DNA of 9,244 nucleotides from Pelobacter sp. UBA5610 (GCA_002424645.1 DIKU01000103.1:21335-30578), one strand, 5' to 3'. Shown: positions 1-6,780, numbered from the stretch's first letter. Numbers and translations are program-made. The notes: generated from the letters alone by a model not told the origin.

Positions 1-66
1 GGCAGACGCACTGGACTTAGGATCCAGCGGGCAACCGTGGGGGTTCGACTCCCCCCTCTCGCACCA
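1..66 (+). tRNA. tRNA-Leu(UAG), 5' end cut off by window edge
   Basis: This is the 3' part of a class II tRNA. The anticodon stem CTGGA/TCCAG closes the seven-base loop CTTAGGA, giving anticodon TAG, which reads CUA and related Leu codons. A long variable arm follows (CGG-GCAA-CCG), as expected for Leu. The T-arm is GGGGG-TTCGACT-CCCCC. The 3' acceptor strand is CTCTCGC, then discriminator A and an encoded CCA at 64-66. The 5' acceptor strand and most of the D-arm lie outside the window. No intrinsic terminator is visible between its end and tig. Confidence 0.95.
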
Positions 67-174
67 TTTCATTCGTAAATCCATTTAAATGCGGGTCCCC
101 AATCAAAATCGTTGTCGGATAGACACAAACGGGATGACGGAACCCTTCAAAATGAATGAGTCTAAATCTTCTGC

Positions 175-179
175 GAGGT
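175..179 (+). promoter_or_regulatory. tig ribosome binding site
   Basis: GAGGT lies six bases before the ATG at 186. It favours that start over the in-frame ATG at 156, which has no purine-rich sequence in front of it. Confidence 0.75.
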
Positions 180-185
180 AATAAC

Positions 186-1505
186 ATGAATGTTAAGATT
201 GAAGATATCAGCAGCATCAAGAAAAAATTGTCCTTCGAAGTTCCTGCTGAAACGGTTGATGCTGAATTTTCCAAAGCTTTTCAGAAACTGGCAAAGACTG
301 CAAAAGTTCCCGGTTTTCGTCCTGGCAAGGTTCCCCGCAGCGTGCTTGAGCGTCAATACGGTGGACAAATCGAAAACCAGGTTTTTGAAGGCCTGGTAAG
401 TGAAACTTTTTTCAAAGCTATTATCGAAAATAAAATTGATGCCGTTTCCCCTCCTGAAGTTGTCGACAACGGTGTTCTTAAGGCTGGGCAGCCTTTTGTT
501 TATGACGCCGAGGTTGAAGTGCGTCCCGAGGTAAAGGCGAAGGACTACGTTGGCCTTGAGTTGAAAAAAGAATCTCTGGTTATCGATGACGCCGAGGTTG
601 ACGCACGCCTCGCCGAGATGCGCAAAAGCAAAGGCAGTGTCCAAACCAGCGAACGTACAACTGCCCAAATGGGCGATATCGCGGTAATCGATTTTGAAGG
701 CTTTATTGATGGTGAGGCTTTTGCTCATGGTAAAGCCGAAGGCCATCATCTTGAACTCGGTTCCAATACCTTTATCCCCGGTTTTGAAGAGCAGGTCGTG
801 GGCCTTGAATGTGGTCAAACCAAGGATATTGAAGTGACTTTCCCTGAGGGTTACGGCAATAAGGATCTGGCTGGCAAACCCGCCGTATTTAAAGTCAGCC
901 TCAAGGAAATCAAAGAACAAGCGCTTCCTGAACTCGACGAAGCGTTTGCTAAAGAAGCCGGGCTGGAGAGCATTGAGGACCTTAGAACCAAGATTCTTGA
1001 AAGTATTACCGGACAGGAGTCCGATCGTATTGAGAAAGATTTTCGTGAGCGTTTGAGTGATGCTCTGATCGAGGCCAATCCGATTGAATTGCCTGACTCT
1101 ATGGTCGAATCGCAGCTTGATTACATGCTTCAGAATCTGCAGAACCGTATGCAGGCTCAAGGCATGCGGTTGGAAGACATGGGCATTAATGCCGCTTCCT
1201 TCAAACATATTTATCGTGAGGTTGCTGCCAAACAGGTTAAGTCGAGCCTGATTATGGAGGCGATAGCGCTTCAGGAAAATCTCAAAGTTGAAGAAGACGA
1301 TATCAAAGACAAGCTCGACGAGATCATCGAGACAAGCGGTGCTCCCAAAGAGATGGTAATGAATTTTTATAGCAGCGATGAAAAGCGCCGCGGGTTGGTA
1401 TCTCAATTGGCCGAAGAAAAGGTTGTTGCCTTTTTGAGTGGCAAGGCTAAGATCGAGATGGTTGACAAGCAATCCCTGGATCAGGCCCACATGGCAGAGG
1501 AGTAA
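186..1505 (+). CDS. tig: Trigger factor, ribosome-associated chaperone / FKBP-type prolyl isomerase
   Basis: 439 residues, the normal family length. Trigger factor docks near the ribosomal exit tunnel, shields nascent chains in the cytoplasm and isomerises prolyl bonds. The N-terminal ribosome-binding domain covers roughly residues 1-115 and carries the signature GFRPGKVP at 43-50. An FKBP-like PPIase domain follows at about 160-245, with LGSNTFIPGF at 191-200 and the FPEGYGNKDLAGK region at 219-231. The helical C-terminal chaperone domain fills the rest and ends in an acidic tail. The start at 186 is chosen because GAGGT precedes it and the protein then begins MNVKIED as in homologues; a start at 156 would add ten residues without a ribosome binding site. 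It heads the tig-clpP-clpX-lon cluster, which links folding at the ribosome to proteolysis. I see no clear promoter in the 119 bases after tRNA-Leu, so its transcription start is unresolved. Confidence 0.97.
   Translation: MNVKIEDISSIKKKLSFEVPAETVDAEFSKAFQKLAKTAKVPGFRPGKVPRSVLERQYGGQIENQVFEGLVSETFFKAIIENKIDAVSPPEVVDNGVLKAGQPFVYDAEVEVRPEVKAKDYVGLELKKESLVIDDAEVDARLAEMRKSKGSVQTSERTTAQMGDIAVIDFEGFIDGEAFAHGKAEGHHLELGSNTFIPGFEEQVVGLECGQTKDIEVTFPEGYGNKDLAGKPAVFKVSLKEIKEQALPELDEAFAKEAGLESIEDLRTKILESITGQESDRIEKDFRERLSDALIEANPIELPDSMVESQLDYMLQNLQNRMQAQGMRLEDMGINAASFKHIYREVAAKQVKSSLIMEAIALQENLKVEEDDIKDKLDEIIETSGAPKEMVMNFYSSDEKRRGLVSQLAEEKVVAFLSGKAKIEMVDKQSLDQAHMAEE
1496..1502 (+). promoter_or_regulatory. 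clpP ribosome binding site inside the tig 3' end
   Basis: AGAGGAG overlaps the last codons of tig and stands seven bases before the clpP ATG at 1510. With only four bases between the two genes, translational coupling is likely. Confidence 0.8.
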
Positions 1506-1509
1506 TCGT

Positions 1510-2094
1510 ATGAGTCTTATTCCCATGGTCGTTGAGCAGACAGGAAGAGGCGAGCGAGCTTATGACATCTTTTCTCGTTTGCTCAAGGATCGTATTATTT
1601 TTCTGGGTGGAGGCATTGACGATCAGGTCGCAAACCTGATTATCGCCCAGTTGTTGTTCCTCGAATCCGAGGACCCTGAAAAAGATATATTTTTGTACAT
1701 CAACTCCCCTGGTGGTGTTGTTACGGCCGGGATGGCGATTTATGACACCATGCAATATGTCCGTTGCCCTGTTTCAACCCTTTGCGTTGGGCAGGCAGCA
1801 AGCATGGGAGCTGTATTGCTCGCTGCAGGAGCTGAGGGCAAGCGTTTTGCGTTGCCTCATGCTCGTATTATGATCCATCAGCCCTGGGGCGGTTTCCAGG
1901 GGCAAGCAACCGATATTAATATCCATGCACAGGAAATCCTGCGGATGCGTGAAACCCTGAATGGTGTTCTGTCCAAGCACTCCGGACAGACTTTTGAAAA
2001 AATTGCGGCAGATACCGAGCGTGATTTTTTCATGGGTAGCGAGGAAGCTAAAAAGTATGGTATCGTTGACGATATAGTAAAAAGGAAAGTTTAA
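1510..2094 (+). CDS. clpP: ATP-dependent Clp protease proteolytic subunit
   Basis: 194 residues. ClpP is a cytoplasmic serine peptidase that assembles as two stacked heptamers and degrades proteins threaded in by ClpX or another Clp ATPase. The triad is intact: Ser98 in the GQAASMG segment, His123 in the MIHQP segment and Asp172 in ERDFF. The INSPGG motif (64-69) and the handle-helix region near 131-160 are also typical. The start at 1510 is set by AGAGGAG at 1496-1502 and gives the standard short N-terminus (MSLIPMVVEQ). The reading frame is open further upstream, but that would place 24 codons inside tig and is not supported. It sits four bases after tig and 22 bases before clpX, the usual pairing of peptidase with unfoldase. 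Nothing appears missing or altered. Confidence 0.98.
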   Translation: MSLIPMVVEQTGRGERAYDIFSRLLKDRIIFLGGGIDDQVANLIIAQLLFLESEDPEKDIFLYINSPGGVVTAGMAIYDTMQYVRCPVSTLCVGQAASMGAVLLAAGAEGKRFALPHARIMIHQPWGGFQGQATDINIHAQEILRMRETLNGVLSKHSGQTFEKIAADTERDFFMGSEEAKKYGIVDDIVKRKV

Positions 2095-2106
2095 GCTTTT
2101 TAGCAC

Positions 2107-2112
2107 GGAGGA
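2107..2112 (+). promoter_or_regulatory. clpX ribosome binding site that supports the GTG start
   Basis: GGAGGA lies four bases before the GTG at 2117 in the short clpP-clpX gap. No ATG is better placed. Confidence 0.85.
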
Positions 2113-2116
2113 TTTT

Positions 2117-3367
2117 GTGAGCGACCATGATGGGAAGTCCGGATATCTAACCTGTTCCTTCTGTGGCAAGGGGCAGGATGATGTCAAAAAGCTGATCGCT
2201 GGGCCTGAGGTTTACATTTGCGATGAGTGCATTGAACTGTGCAAAGACATCATCGCAGAAGAAGCCAAACTGGAGGACACCTCCGAAAATGGCCCTAAGC
2301 GCCTACCGCGCCCCTCGGAAATCAAAGACGCTCTGGATGAATACGTAATCGGACAGGAAAGGGCAAAAAAGGTCCTCTCCGTGGCTGTTTATAATCATTA
2401 CAAGCGTGTTGAAACGATTCTGGATGGTGACGATGTAGAAATTCAGAAAAGTAATATACTCATGCTTGGGCCGACCGGCAGTGGGAAAACGCTGTTGGCT
2501 CAAACGCTCGCACGCTTGCTGAATGTACCTTTTGCTATTGCTGATGCGACCAACCTGACTGAGGCTGGATATGTCGGCGAGGATGTAGAGAACATAATTC
2601 TGAATCTTTTGCAGGCAGCCGACTACGATTTGGAAAAGGCGCAGCGCGGGATTATCTATATAGATGAGGTGGATAAAATTGCGCGCAAGTCTGACTCTCC
2701 GTCCATTACCCGCGATGTTTCCGGGGAAGGGGTGCAGCAGGCTTTGCTTAAAATCATAGAAGGCACGACGGCCAGTGTGCCTCCTAAAGGTGGTCGCAAG
2801 CATCCGCAGCAAGAATTTTTGAAGGTAGACACCACCAATATCCTGTTTATATGCGGCGGTGCTTTTTCCGGTCTTGAGAGCGTCATCAAACAGCGTAGCG
2901 GTAGTAAGGCTATGGGGTTTGGTGCTGAAATCAAGGAGAAAAAGGATCAGGGCGTGGGGGAAATCCTCGCCATGACTGAACCCACGGATTTGATTCGTTT
3001 TGGTCTCATACCGGAGTTTGTAGGACGTTTAGCTGTCATAGCGACTCTGGAAGAGCTTGATGAAGAATCGCTTGTGCGTATTCTTAAAGAACCGAAAAAC
3101 GCCCTCGTAAAACAGTATCAGAAACTTTTCCAGATGGAGAAAGTTCATCTTAAGTTCACGGATGGTGCGTTGGTTGCAGTTGCCCAGGAGGCACTTAAGC
3201 GTAAAACCGGAGCGCGTGGTTTGCGTTCTATTATTGAAAATGCCATGCTTGACGTCATGTACGATATTCCTTCTCAGGACCGTGTTAAGGAAGTCGTCAT
3301 CAATGAAGATGTTATCCGTCAACAAGGCAAACCTATAATCGTTTACGACTGTGCGGAATCGGCCTAG
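2117..3367 (+). CDS. clpX: ATP-dependent Clp protease ATP-binding subunit ClpX
   Basis: 416 residues, starting at GTG. ClpX is a hexameric AAA+ unfoldase that recognises degradation tags and threads substrates into ClpP. The N-terminal zinc-binding domain has four cysteines (C13, C16, C35, C38) for dimerisation and adaptor or substrate binding. The AAA+ core has Walker A GPTGSGKT (118-125), pore loop GYVG (151-154), Walker B with D183-E184, the RKH substrate loop (227-229), an FVGR segment with a likely arginine finger at R304, and the sensor-2 motif GARGLR (365-370). The ClpP-docking loop reads MGF (266-268) in place of the IGF of E. coli; a conservative hydrophobic change should still dock. 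GTG at 2117 is preceded by GGAGGA, and the protein aligns with homologues from there. It lies between clpP and lon. No CIRCE element or heat-shock promoter is evident in the 22-base gap. Confidence 0.98.
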   Translation: MSDHDGKSGYLTCSFCGKGQDDVKKLIAGPEVYICDECIELCKDIIAEEAKLEDTSENGPKRLPRPSEIKDALDEYVIGQERAKKVLSVAVYNHYKRVETILDGDDVEIQKSNILMLGPTGSGKTLLAQTLARLLNVPFAIADATNLTEAGYVGEDVENIILNLLQAADYDLEKAQRGIIYIDEVDKIARKSDSPSITRDVSGEGVQQALLKIIEGTTASVPPKGGRKHPQQEFLKVDTTNILFICGGAFSGLESVIKQRSGSKAMGFGAEIKEKKDQGVGEILAMTEPTDLIRFGLIPEFVGRLAVIATLEELDEESLVRILKEPKNALVKQYQKLFQMEKVHLKFTDGALVAVAQEALKRKTGARGLRSIIENAMLDVMYDIPSQDRVKEVVINEDVIRQQGKPIIVYDCAESA

Positions 3368-3406
3368 GTGGTTGATGGTACGATTGCCGGGAAATACTGA
3401 ATCATA

Positions 3407-5812
3407 ATGACTATGCTGGAATCAAATACAGGCAGCAACGGAATACCGTTGCTGCCTTTGCGCGATATTGTCATTTTCCCTTCCATGGTGACACCATTAT
3501 TTGTGGCGCGCGATAAATCCATTAGTGCTCTCGAAGAAGCTATGGAAGGTGAAAAACATATCTTCCTGGCGACGCAAAAGGATCCCCAAATCGATGATCC
3601 TTCATTCGATGACGTTTATGAGATCGGGACTTTTGCACATATCGTTCAATTGTTGAAACTGCCTGATGGCACAATCAAAGTGCTTGTAGAAGGAAAACAA
3701 AGGGGCCGTATCAATCATTGGTCGGCAACCGATGAGTCCATTCATGTCGAATTTTCTGCCTTGGAGGATAGAGAGGTTGTCGAAGGGGCGGAACTTGAGG
3801 CACTGTTGCGTAGTGTCAGTGAGCTTTTTGAATCTTATGTTTCGTTAAGTAAAAAAATTCCTACCGAGGTGGCGGCATCCGTTTCAGGGACGCAGGCTCC
3901 AGGGCGCTTGTCCGATACTGTCGCCGCCCATCTGAGCTTAAGGGTTCAGGAAAAACAGGAGTTGCTTAGCGATCTCGATCCGATCGAACGTCTTGAAAAA
4001 CTTGTTACCCTGCTGGCTCGCGAGGTGGAGATCCTTGAGATCGAGAAAAAAATTCGGTCACGGGTCAAAGGCCAGATGGAGCGCAGTCAAAAAGAGTACT
4101 ATCTCAACGAGCAAATGCGGGCCATCCAGAAAGAGCTTGGAGAAAGTGACGAGTTTAAGGCCGAAGTAAAGGATCTGGAAGAACGAATCAAACAGGCAAG
4201 CATGCCAAATGAAGCCGAAGAACGGGCGTTGGGGGAACTACGCAAATTGCGTATGATGTCGCCAACATCGGCTGAGGCAACAGTGGTTCGTAATTATATC
4301 GACTGGCTCGTTTCCGTTCCCTGGAAAAAGAAAACCCGGGATCGCCGCGATATGGTCTACGCAGAGGAAATCCTTGAAGCTGATCATTACGGGTTGGACA
4401 AGGTCAAGGAGCGCATTCTTGAGTATCTCGCGGTTCAGGCACTGGTTAAAAAAATCAAGGGGCCGATTCTTTGTCTTGTTGGGCCTCCCGGGGTAGGGAA
4501 AACCTCCTTGGGGAAATCCATTGCCCGTTCTCTGGGACGTAAGTTTGCACGTATATCCCTGGGTGGTTTGCGTGATGAAGCTGAAATCCGCGGCCATAGG
4601 CGTACCTATATCGGAGCTATGCCCGGTAAAATTATTCAGAGCATGCGAAAGGTCGAGGTTAAAAATCCGGTTTTTCTCCTCGATGAGATCGATAAGGTCA
4701 GTAGTGATTTTCGCGGGGATCCTTCGTCGGCGCTTCTTGAGGTCCTTGATCCTGAGCAGAATGGTACCTTTGGGGATCATTACATGGAGGTTGAATATGA
4801 CCTCTCGGATGTCATGTTTATCGCTACGGCCAATAGTTTGCACAGTATCGCGCGGCCTCTTCTCGATCGGATGGAAGTTATTCGGATTGAAGGATATACC
4901 GAAGACGAAAAGGTGAATATTGCGCAAAAATACCTTGTAAATAAGCAGGTTAAAGCCCATGGCCTTGATCCTGCAAGGGTGACTTTTGATGACGATGCCA
5001 TTTACCGGATTATCCGGAATTTTACCCGTGAAGCCGGGGTGAGAAACCTTGAACGGGAAGTGGCTAACATTTGTAGAAAAGTTGCGCGCCAGGTGGTTAT
5101 GTCCAAGGACAAAAAAGAAAAATTTGTCATTGATGGCGAATCCGTCCGTAACTATCTTGGCGTACATCGCTACGAATATGGCGTCAAAGAGGAAGAAAGT
5201 TCCGTTGGGCTGGTCACCGGCTTGGCCTGGACGGAAGTGGGAGGGGAACTCCTCACTATCGAAACAACCATTTTGCCCGGCAACGGGAAGCTTACGGTTA
5301 CGGGCAAGCTCGGTGAAGTTATGCAGGAATCCGCGAAGGCCGCATTGAGTTACATTCGGTCGCGATGGCAGGAATTGCATTTGGAAAAAGACTTCTACCA
5401 TAAGATAGATATTCATATCCATGTGCCTGAAGGTGCTATCCCGAAGGATGGTCCCTCTGCCGGCATTACCATGGCTACGGCCCTGGCGTCTGCATTGACG
5501 GAACGTCCTGTTGATCGTAACCTGGCGATGACCGGTGAAATCACTTTGCGGGGTAGGGTGCTGCCCATTGGCGGCTTGAAGGAAAAGCTGCTGGCAGCAA
5601 AAAGGGCTGGGTTGAAGCGTATCCTGATCCCTGTTGATAATAAAAAGAACCTTGAGGAGGTTCCGGAAGTTATCTTGGCTGCTTTGGAAATCATTCCTGT
5701 GTCACATATGGACGAAGTGCTTGAGCAGTCACTTAAATTTTCCTCTTCTATAGGGGGTGGTTCCGCAAAAAAAGAGCAGGTACTTGGTACCGATGGACCA
5801 GTTTGTCATTAG
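3407..5812 (+). CDS. lon: ATP-dependent protease Lon (LonA type)
   Basis: 801 residues, close to the E. coli length with a short C-terminal extension. Lon is a soluble hexameric AAA+ protease that removes misfolded proteins and selected regulators. The N-terminal LAN substrate domain spans about residues 12-210 (starting IPLLPLRDIVIFP), followed by a coiled-coil linker to about 310. The AAA+ module has Walker A GPPGVGKT (359-366) and Walker B with D426-E427. The protease domain contains the Ser-Lys dyad: Ser684 in PKDGPSAG and Lys727 in GGLKEK, spaced 43 residues as in E. coli. The start is the first ATG after an in-frame TGA at 3398-3400; a second ATG at 3413 is possible. Neither has a good Shine-Dalgarno sequence, the nearest being GGGAA about 13 bases upstream. 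The 39-base gap after clpX suggests read-through. No hairpin terminator is seen before the hup promoter. Confidence 0.98.
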   Translation: MTMLESNTGSNGIPLLPLRDIVIFPSMVTPLFVARDKSISALEEAMEGEKHIFLATQKDPQIDDPSFDDVYEIGTFAHIVQLLKLPDGTIKVLVEGKQRGRINHWSATDESIHVEFSALEDREVVEGAELEALLRSVSELFESYVSLSKKIPTEVAASVSGTQAPGRLSDTVAAHLSLRVQEKQELLSDLDPIERLEKLVTLLAREVEILEIEKKIRSRVKGQMERSQKEYYLNEQMRAIQKELGESDEFKAEVKDLEERIKQASMPNEAEERALGELRKLRMMSPTSAEATVVRNYIDWLVSVPWKKKTRDRRDMVYAEEILEADHYGLDKVKERILEYLAVQALVKKIKGPILCLVGPPGVGKTSLGKSIARSLGRKFARISLGGLRDEAEIRGHRRTYIGAMPGKIIQSMRKVEVKNPVFLLDEIDKVSSDFRGDPSSALLEVLDPEQNGTFGDHYMEVEYDLSDVMFIATANSLHSIARPLLDRMEVIRIEGYTEDEKVNIAQKYLVNKQVKAHGLDPARVTFDDDAIYRIIRNFTREAGVRNLEREVANICRKVARQVVMSKDKKEKFVIDGESVRNYLGVHRYEYGVKEEESSVGLVTGLAWTEVGGELLTIETTILPGNGKLTVTGKLGEVMQESAKAALSYIRSRWQELHLEKDFYHKIDIHIHVPEGAIPKDGPSAGITMATALASALTERPVDRNLAMTGEITLRGRVLPIGGLKEKLLAAKRAGLKRILIPVDNKKNLEEVPEVILAALEIIPVSHMDEVLEQSLKFSSSIGGGSAKKEQVLGTDGPVCH

Positions 5813-5833
5813 GAAAAAAGTTAAAATAATTCC

Positions 5834-5863
5834 TTGACACTCTTTTTCCAGTTCTGATATAAG
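5834..5863 (+). promoter_or_regulatory. Sigma-70-type promoter of the HU gene
   Basis: TTGACA at 5834-5839 is a perfect -35 box. After an 18-base spacer comes TATAAG at 5858-5863, preceded by TGA, so it is also an extended -10. A transcription start near 5870 would give a leader of about 45 bases. The site lies in the only sizeable gap between lon and hup, so hup should be transcribed independently of the protease operon. Confidence 0.8.
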
Positions 5864-5903
5864 TATCGCACTTTCAGCGGCACCAAATCTTTCAATCAAA
5901 AGT

Positions 5904-5909
5904 GGAGGT
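5904..5909 (+). promoter_or_regulatory. hup ribosome binding site
   Basis: GGAGGT is a near-perfect Shine-Dalgarno sequence five bases before the GTG at 5915 and fixes that start. Confidence 0.9.
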
Positions 5910-5914
5910 ATATT

Positions 5915-6187
5915 GTGACCAAAGCCGATCTTGTTAATGCGATGGCTGAAAAAGCCGGTATGAGCAAAGCAGATACTGAAAAAGCCATTAAGGCTTTTAC
6001 GGATGTTATCACTGAAGCTCTGAAAGCTGGCGATAAAGTAGCGCTGGTTGGTTTCGGTACTTTCAGTGTTGGTGAACGTGCTGCGCGCGTTGGTCAGAAT
6101 CCCCAGACCGGCGAAAAAATGGATATTCCTGCTGCCAAGGTTCCTAAATTCAAGCCTGGTAAAGCACTCAAGGATTCCGTTAACTAA
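5915..6187 (+). CDS. hup: DNA-binding protein HU
   Basis: 90 residues, exactly the HU size. HU is a small basic nucleoid protein that binds DNA as a dimer, bends it and compacts the chromosome. The N-terminal helical dimerisation part (residues 1-40, MTKADLVNAM onward) is followed by the beta-arm signature from G46 (GFGTFSVGERAARVGQNPQTG region, 46-66). Pro63 lies in the NPQTG tip that inserts between bases. The C-terminus is the usual basic VPKFKPGKALKDSVN. Translation starts at GTG behind GGAGGT. The gene follows lon, as hupB does in enterobacteria, but has its own strong promoter. IHF subunits are similar in size, but the arm sequence and C-terminus fit HU better. Which HU paralogue it is cannot be told from this window. 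Confidence 0.96.
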   Translation: MTKADLVNAMAEKAGMSKADTEKAIKAFTDVITEALKAGDKVALVGFGTFSVGERAARVGQNPQTGEKMDIPAAKVPKFKPGKALKDSVN

Positions 6188-6218
6188 GTACGGAAGACCA
6201 CAAACTGATTGAAGATTT

Positions 6219-6285
6219 AAAGGGGAAACGCCCTAGTCGCGGATCTGTTAAGTAAATTTTCGGGCTAAAAAGTGTTTCCTTTTTT
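6219..6285 (+). terminator. Possible hup terminator, long imperfect stem-loop
   Basis: AAAGGGGAAAC at 6219-6229 can pair with GTTTCCTTTTT at 6274-6284, with two G-U pairs. Inside it, GCCC (6230-6233) can pair with GGGC (6262-6265). A run of six T lies at 6280-6285. The 44-base interior and the overlap of the T-run with the stem make it a weak, non-classical candidate. If it does not terminate, hup transcripts would read into the tRNA array 15 bases later. Confidence 0.35.
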
Positions 6286-6299
6286 AATGTGTAAAAAAG

Positions 6300-6376
6300 G
6301 GGGCTGTAGTAGAGTCGGTTACAACGCCGGCCTGTCACGCCGGAGGTCGCGGGTTCGAGTCCCGTCAGCCCCGCCA
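6300..6376 (+). tRNA. tRNA-Asp(GUC), copy 1
   Basis: 77 bases including encoded CCA. Acceptor GGGGCTG pairs with CAGCCCC, discriminator is G. The anticodon stem CCGGC/GCCGG closes loop CTGTCAC with anticodon GTC. The T-arm is GCGGG-TTCGAGT-CCCGT. In the D-stem, G10-C25, U11-A24 and G13-C22 pair, but A12 faces A23. It is identical to the copies at 6498 and 6781. Only eight bases separate it from the following tRNA-Val, so the two are surely co-transcribed. No convincing promoter is seen in the 112 bases upstream. Confidence 0.97.
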
Positions 6377-6384
6377 TATCATTC

Positions 6385-6460
6385 GGGCGAATAGCTCAGC
6401 TGGGAGAGCATCGGCCTTACAAGCCGAGGGTCACAGGTTCGATCCCTGTTTCGCCCACCA
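6385..6460 (+). tRNA. tRNA-Val(UAC), copy 1
   Basis: 76 bases including CCA. Acceptor GGGCGAA pairs with TTCGCCC, discriminator A. D-stem GCTC/GAGC is regular. Anticodon stem TCGGC/GCCGA closes loop CTTACAA with anticodon TAC. T-arm is ACAGG-TTCGATC-CCTGT. It is identical to the copy at 6670. Confidence 0.97.
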
Positions 6461-6497
6461 TATTTTAACGGCGCTACTGGCGTCTGAGCAACACTCG

Positions 6498-6574
6498 GGG
6501 GCTGTAGTAGAGTCGGTTACAACGCCGGCCTGTCACGCCGGAGGTCGCGGGTTCGAGTCCCGTCAGCCCCGCCA
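6498..6574 (+). tRNA. tRNA-Asp(GUC), copy 2
   Basis: Same 77-base sequence as copy 1, including anticodon GTC, encoded CCA and the A12-A23 D-stem mismatch. It follows tRNA-Val copy 1 after a 37-base spacer and is followed by a hairpin at 6583-6614. Confidence 0.97.
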
Positions 6575-6582
6575 TTGTTTTA

Positions 6583-6614
6583 CATAAATGGCATCGCAAA
6601 TGCGATGCTTTATG
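6583..6614 (+). terminator. Terminator-like hairpin between the two tRNA units
   Basis: GCATCGCA (6591-6598) and TGCGATGC (6601-6608) are perfect inverted repeats around AA. CATAAA (6583-6588) and TTTATG (6609-6614) extend the stem past a two-base TG bulge. Only three T follow the GC-rich part, so termination would be weak; it could also act in 3' processing. Its core resembles the strong terminator after copy 3. Confidence 0.5.
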
Positions 6615-6615
6615 A

Positions 6616-6645
6616 TTGCAAATCAGTGTCGAATGCGGTTATATT
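6616..6645 (+). promoter_or_regulatory. Candidate promoter for the second Val-Asp unit
   Basis: TTGCAA at 6616-6621 and TATATT at 6640-6645 are separated by 18 bases. The predicted start near 6652 leaves a 5' leader of about 18 bases before tRNA-Val copy 2. It begins two bases after the hairpin, a sensible place for a new transcription unit. This is a match by eye only. Confidence 0.45.
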
Positions 6646-6669
6646 CTCGCTAAGATTACTGAACGTAGT

Positions 6670-6745
6670 GGGCGAATAGCTCAGCTGGGAGAGCATCGGC
6701 CTTACAAGCCGAGGGTCACAGGTTCGATCCCTGTTTCGCCCACCA
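6670..6745 (+). tRNA. tRNA-Val(UAC), copy 2
   Basis: Identical over all 76 bases to the Val gene at 6385, with anticodon TAC and encoded CCA. Its upstream flank (6575-6669) is unrelated to that of copy 1, so the duplication boundary lies at the tRNA 5' end. Confidence 0.97.
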
Positions 6746-6780
6746 TATTTTAACGGCGCTACTGGCGTCTGAGAACACCG

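Larger units (their letters stand above)
6385..6574 (+). repeat. Val-spacer-Asp duplication, unit 1
   Basis: This 190-base block (tRNA-Val, spacer, tRNA-Asp) recurs at 6670-6857. The tRNA parts are identical. The first 28 bases of the spacer, starting at 6461, match exactly. Only the last few bases differ (CAACACTCG here, AACACCG in unit 2). Identity of a non-structural spacer indicates recent duplication or gene conversion. Confidence 0.93.

Noticed and set aside
156..185. Ten-residue N-terminal extension of trigger factor from ATG 156
   Set aside because: No Shine-Dalgarno sequence precedes it, while GAGGT precedes ATG 186 and the family N-terminus begins there.
17..274. Minus-strand open frame of 85 residues over tRNA-Leu and the tig leader
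   Set aside because: Its N-terminal part is antisense tRNA-Leu, there is no ribosome binding site, and it overlaps the start of tig.
1462..1492. TTGACA with CCCACAT upstream of clpP, resembling a heat-shock promoter
   Set aside because: The 18-base spacing and the box sequences do not fit sigma-32, no -10 fits sigma-70, and the site is coding sequence within tig.
1438..1509. Upstream extension of clpP into tig
   Set aside because: It would add 24 arginine- and tryptophan-rich residues unlike any ClpP; a ribosome binding site serves ATG 1510.
162..1526. 454-residue minus-strand open frame opposite tig, and a 394-residue one opposite lon (4238-5422)
   Set aside because: Long antisense frames arise from the codon use of the real genes. 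Neither shows a recognisable domain, and the + strand genes are unambiguous.
2099..2105. TTAGCAC before clpX, like half a CIRCE (HrcA) operator
   Set aside because: The matching GAGTGCTAA half-site nine bases downstream is absent, so this is chance similarity.
6180..6377. Minus-strand open frame of 65 residues beginning MAGLTGLEPATSG, with a similar one at 6610-6858
   Set aside because: These are translations of the antisense strand of the tRNA-Asp and tRNA-Val genes. Such peptides are well-known spurious database proteins. The two frames look alike only because the tRNA genes are identical.
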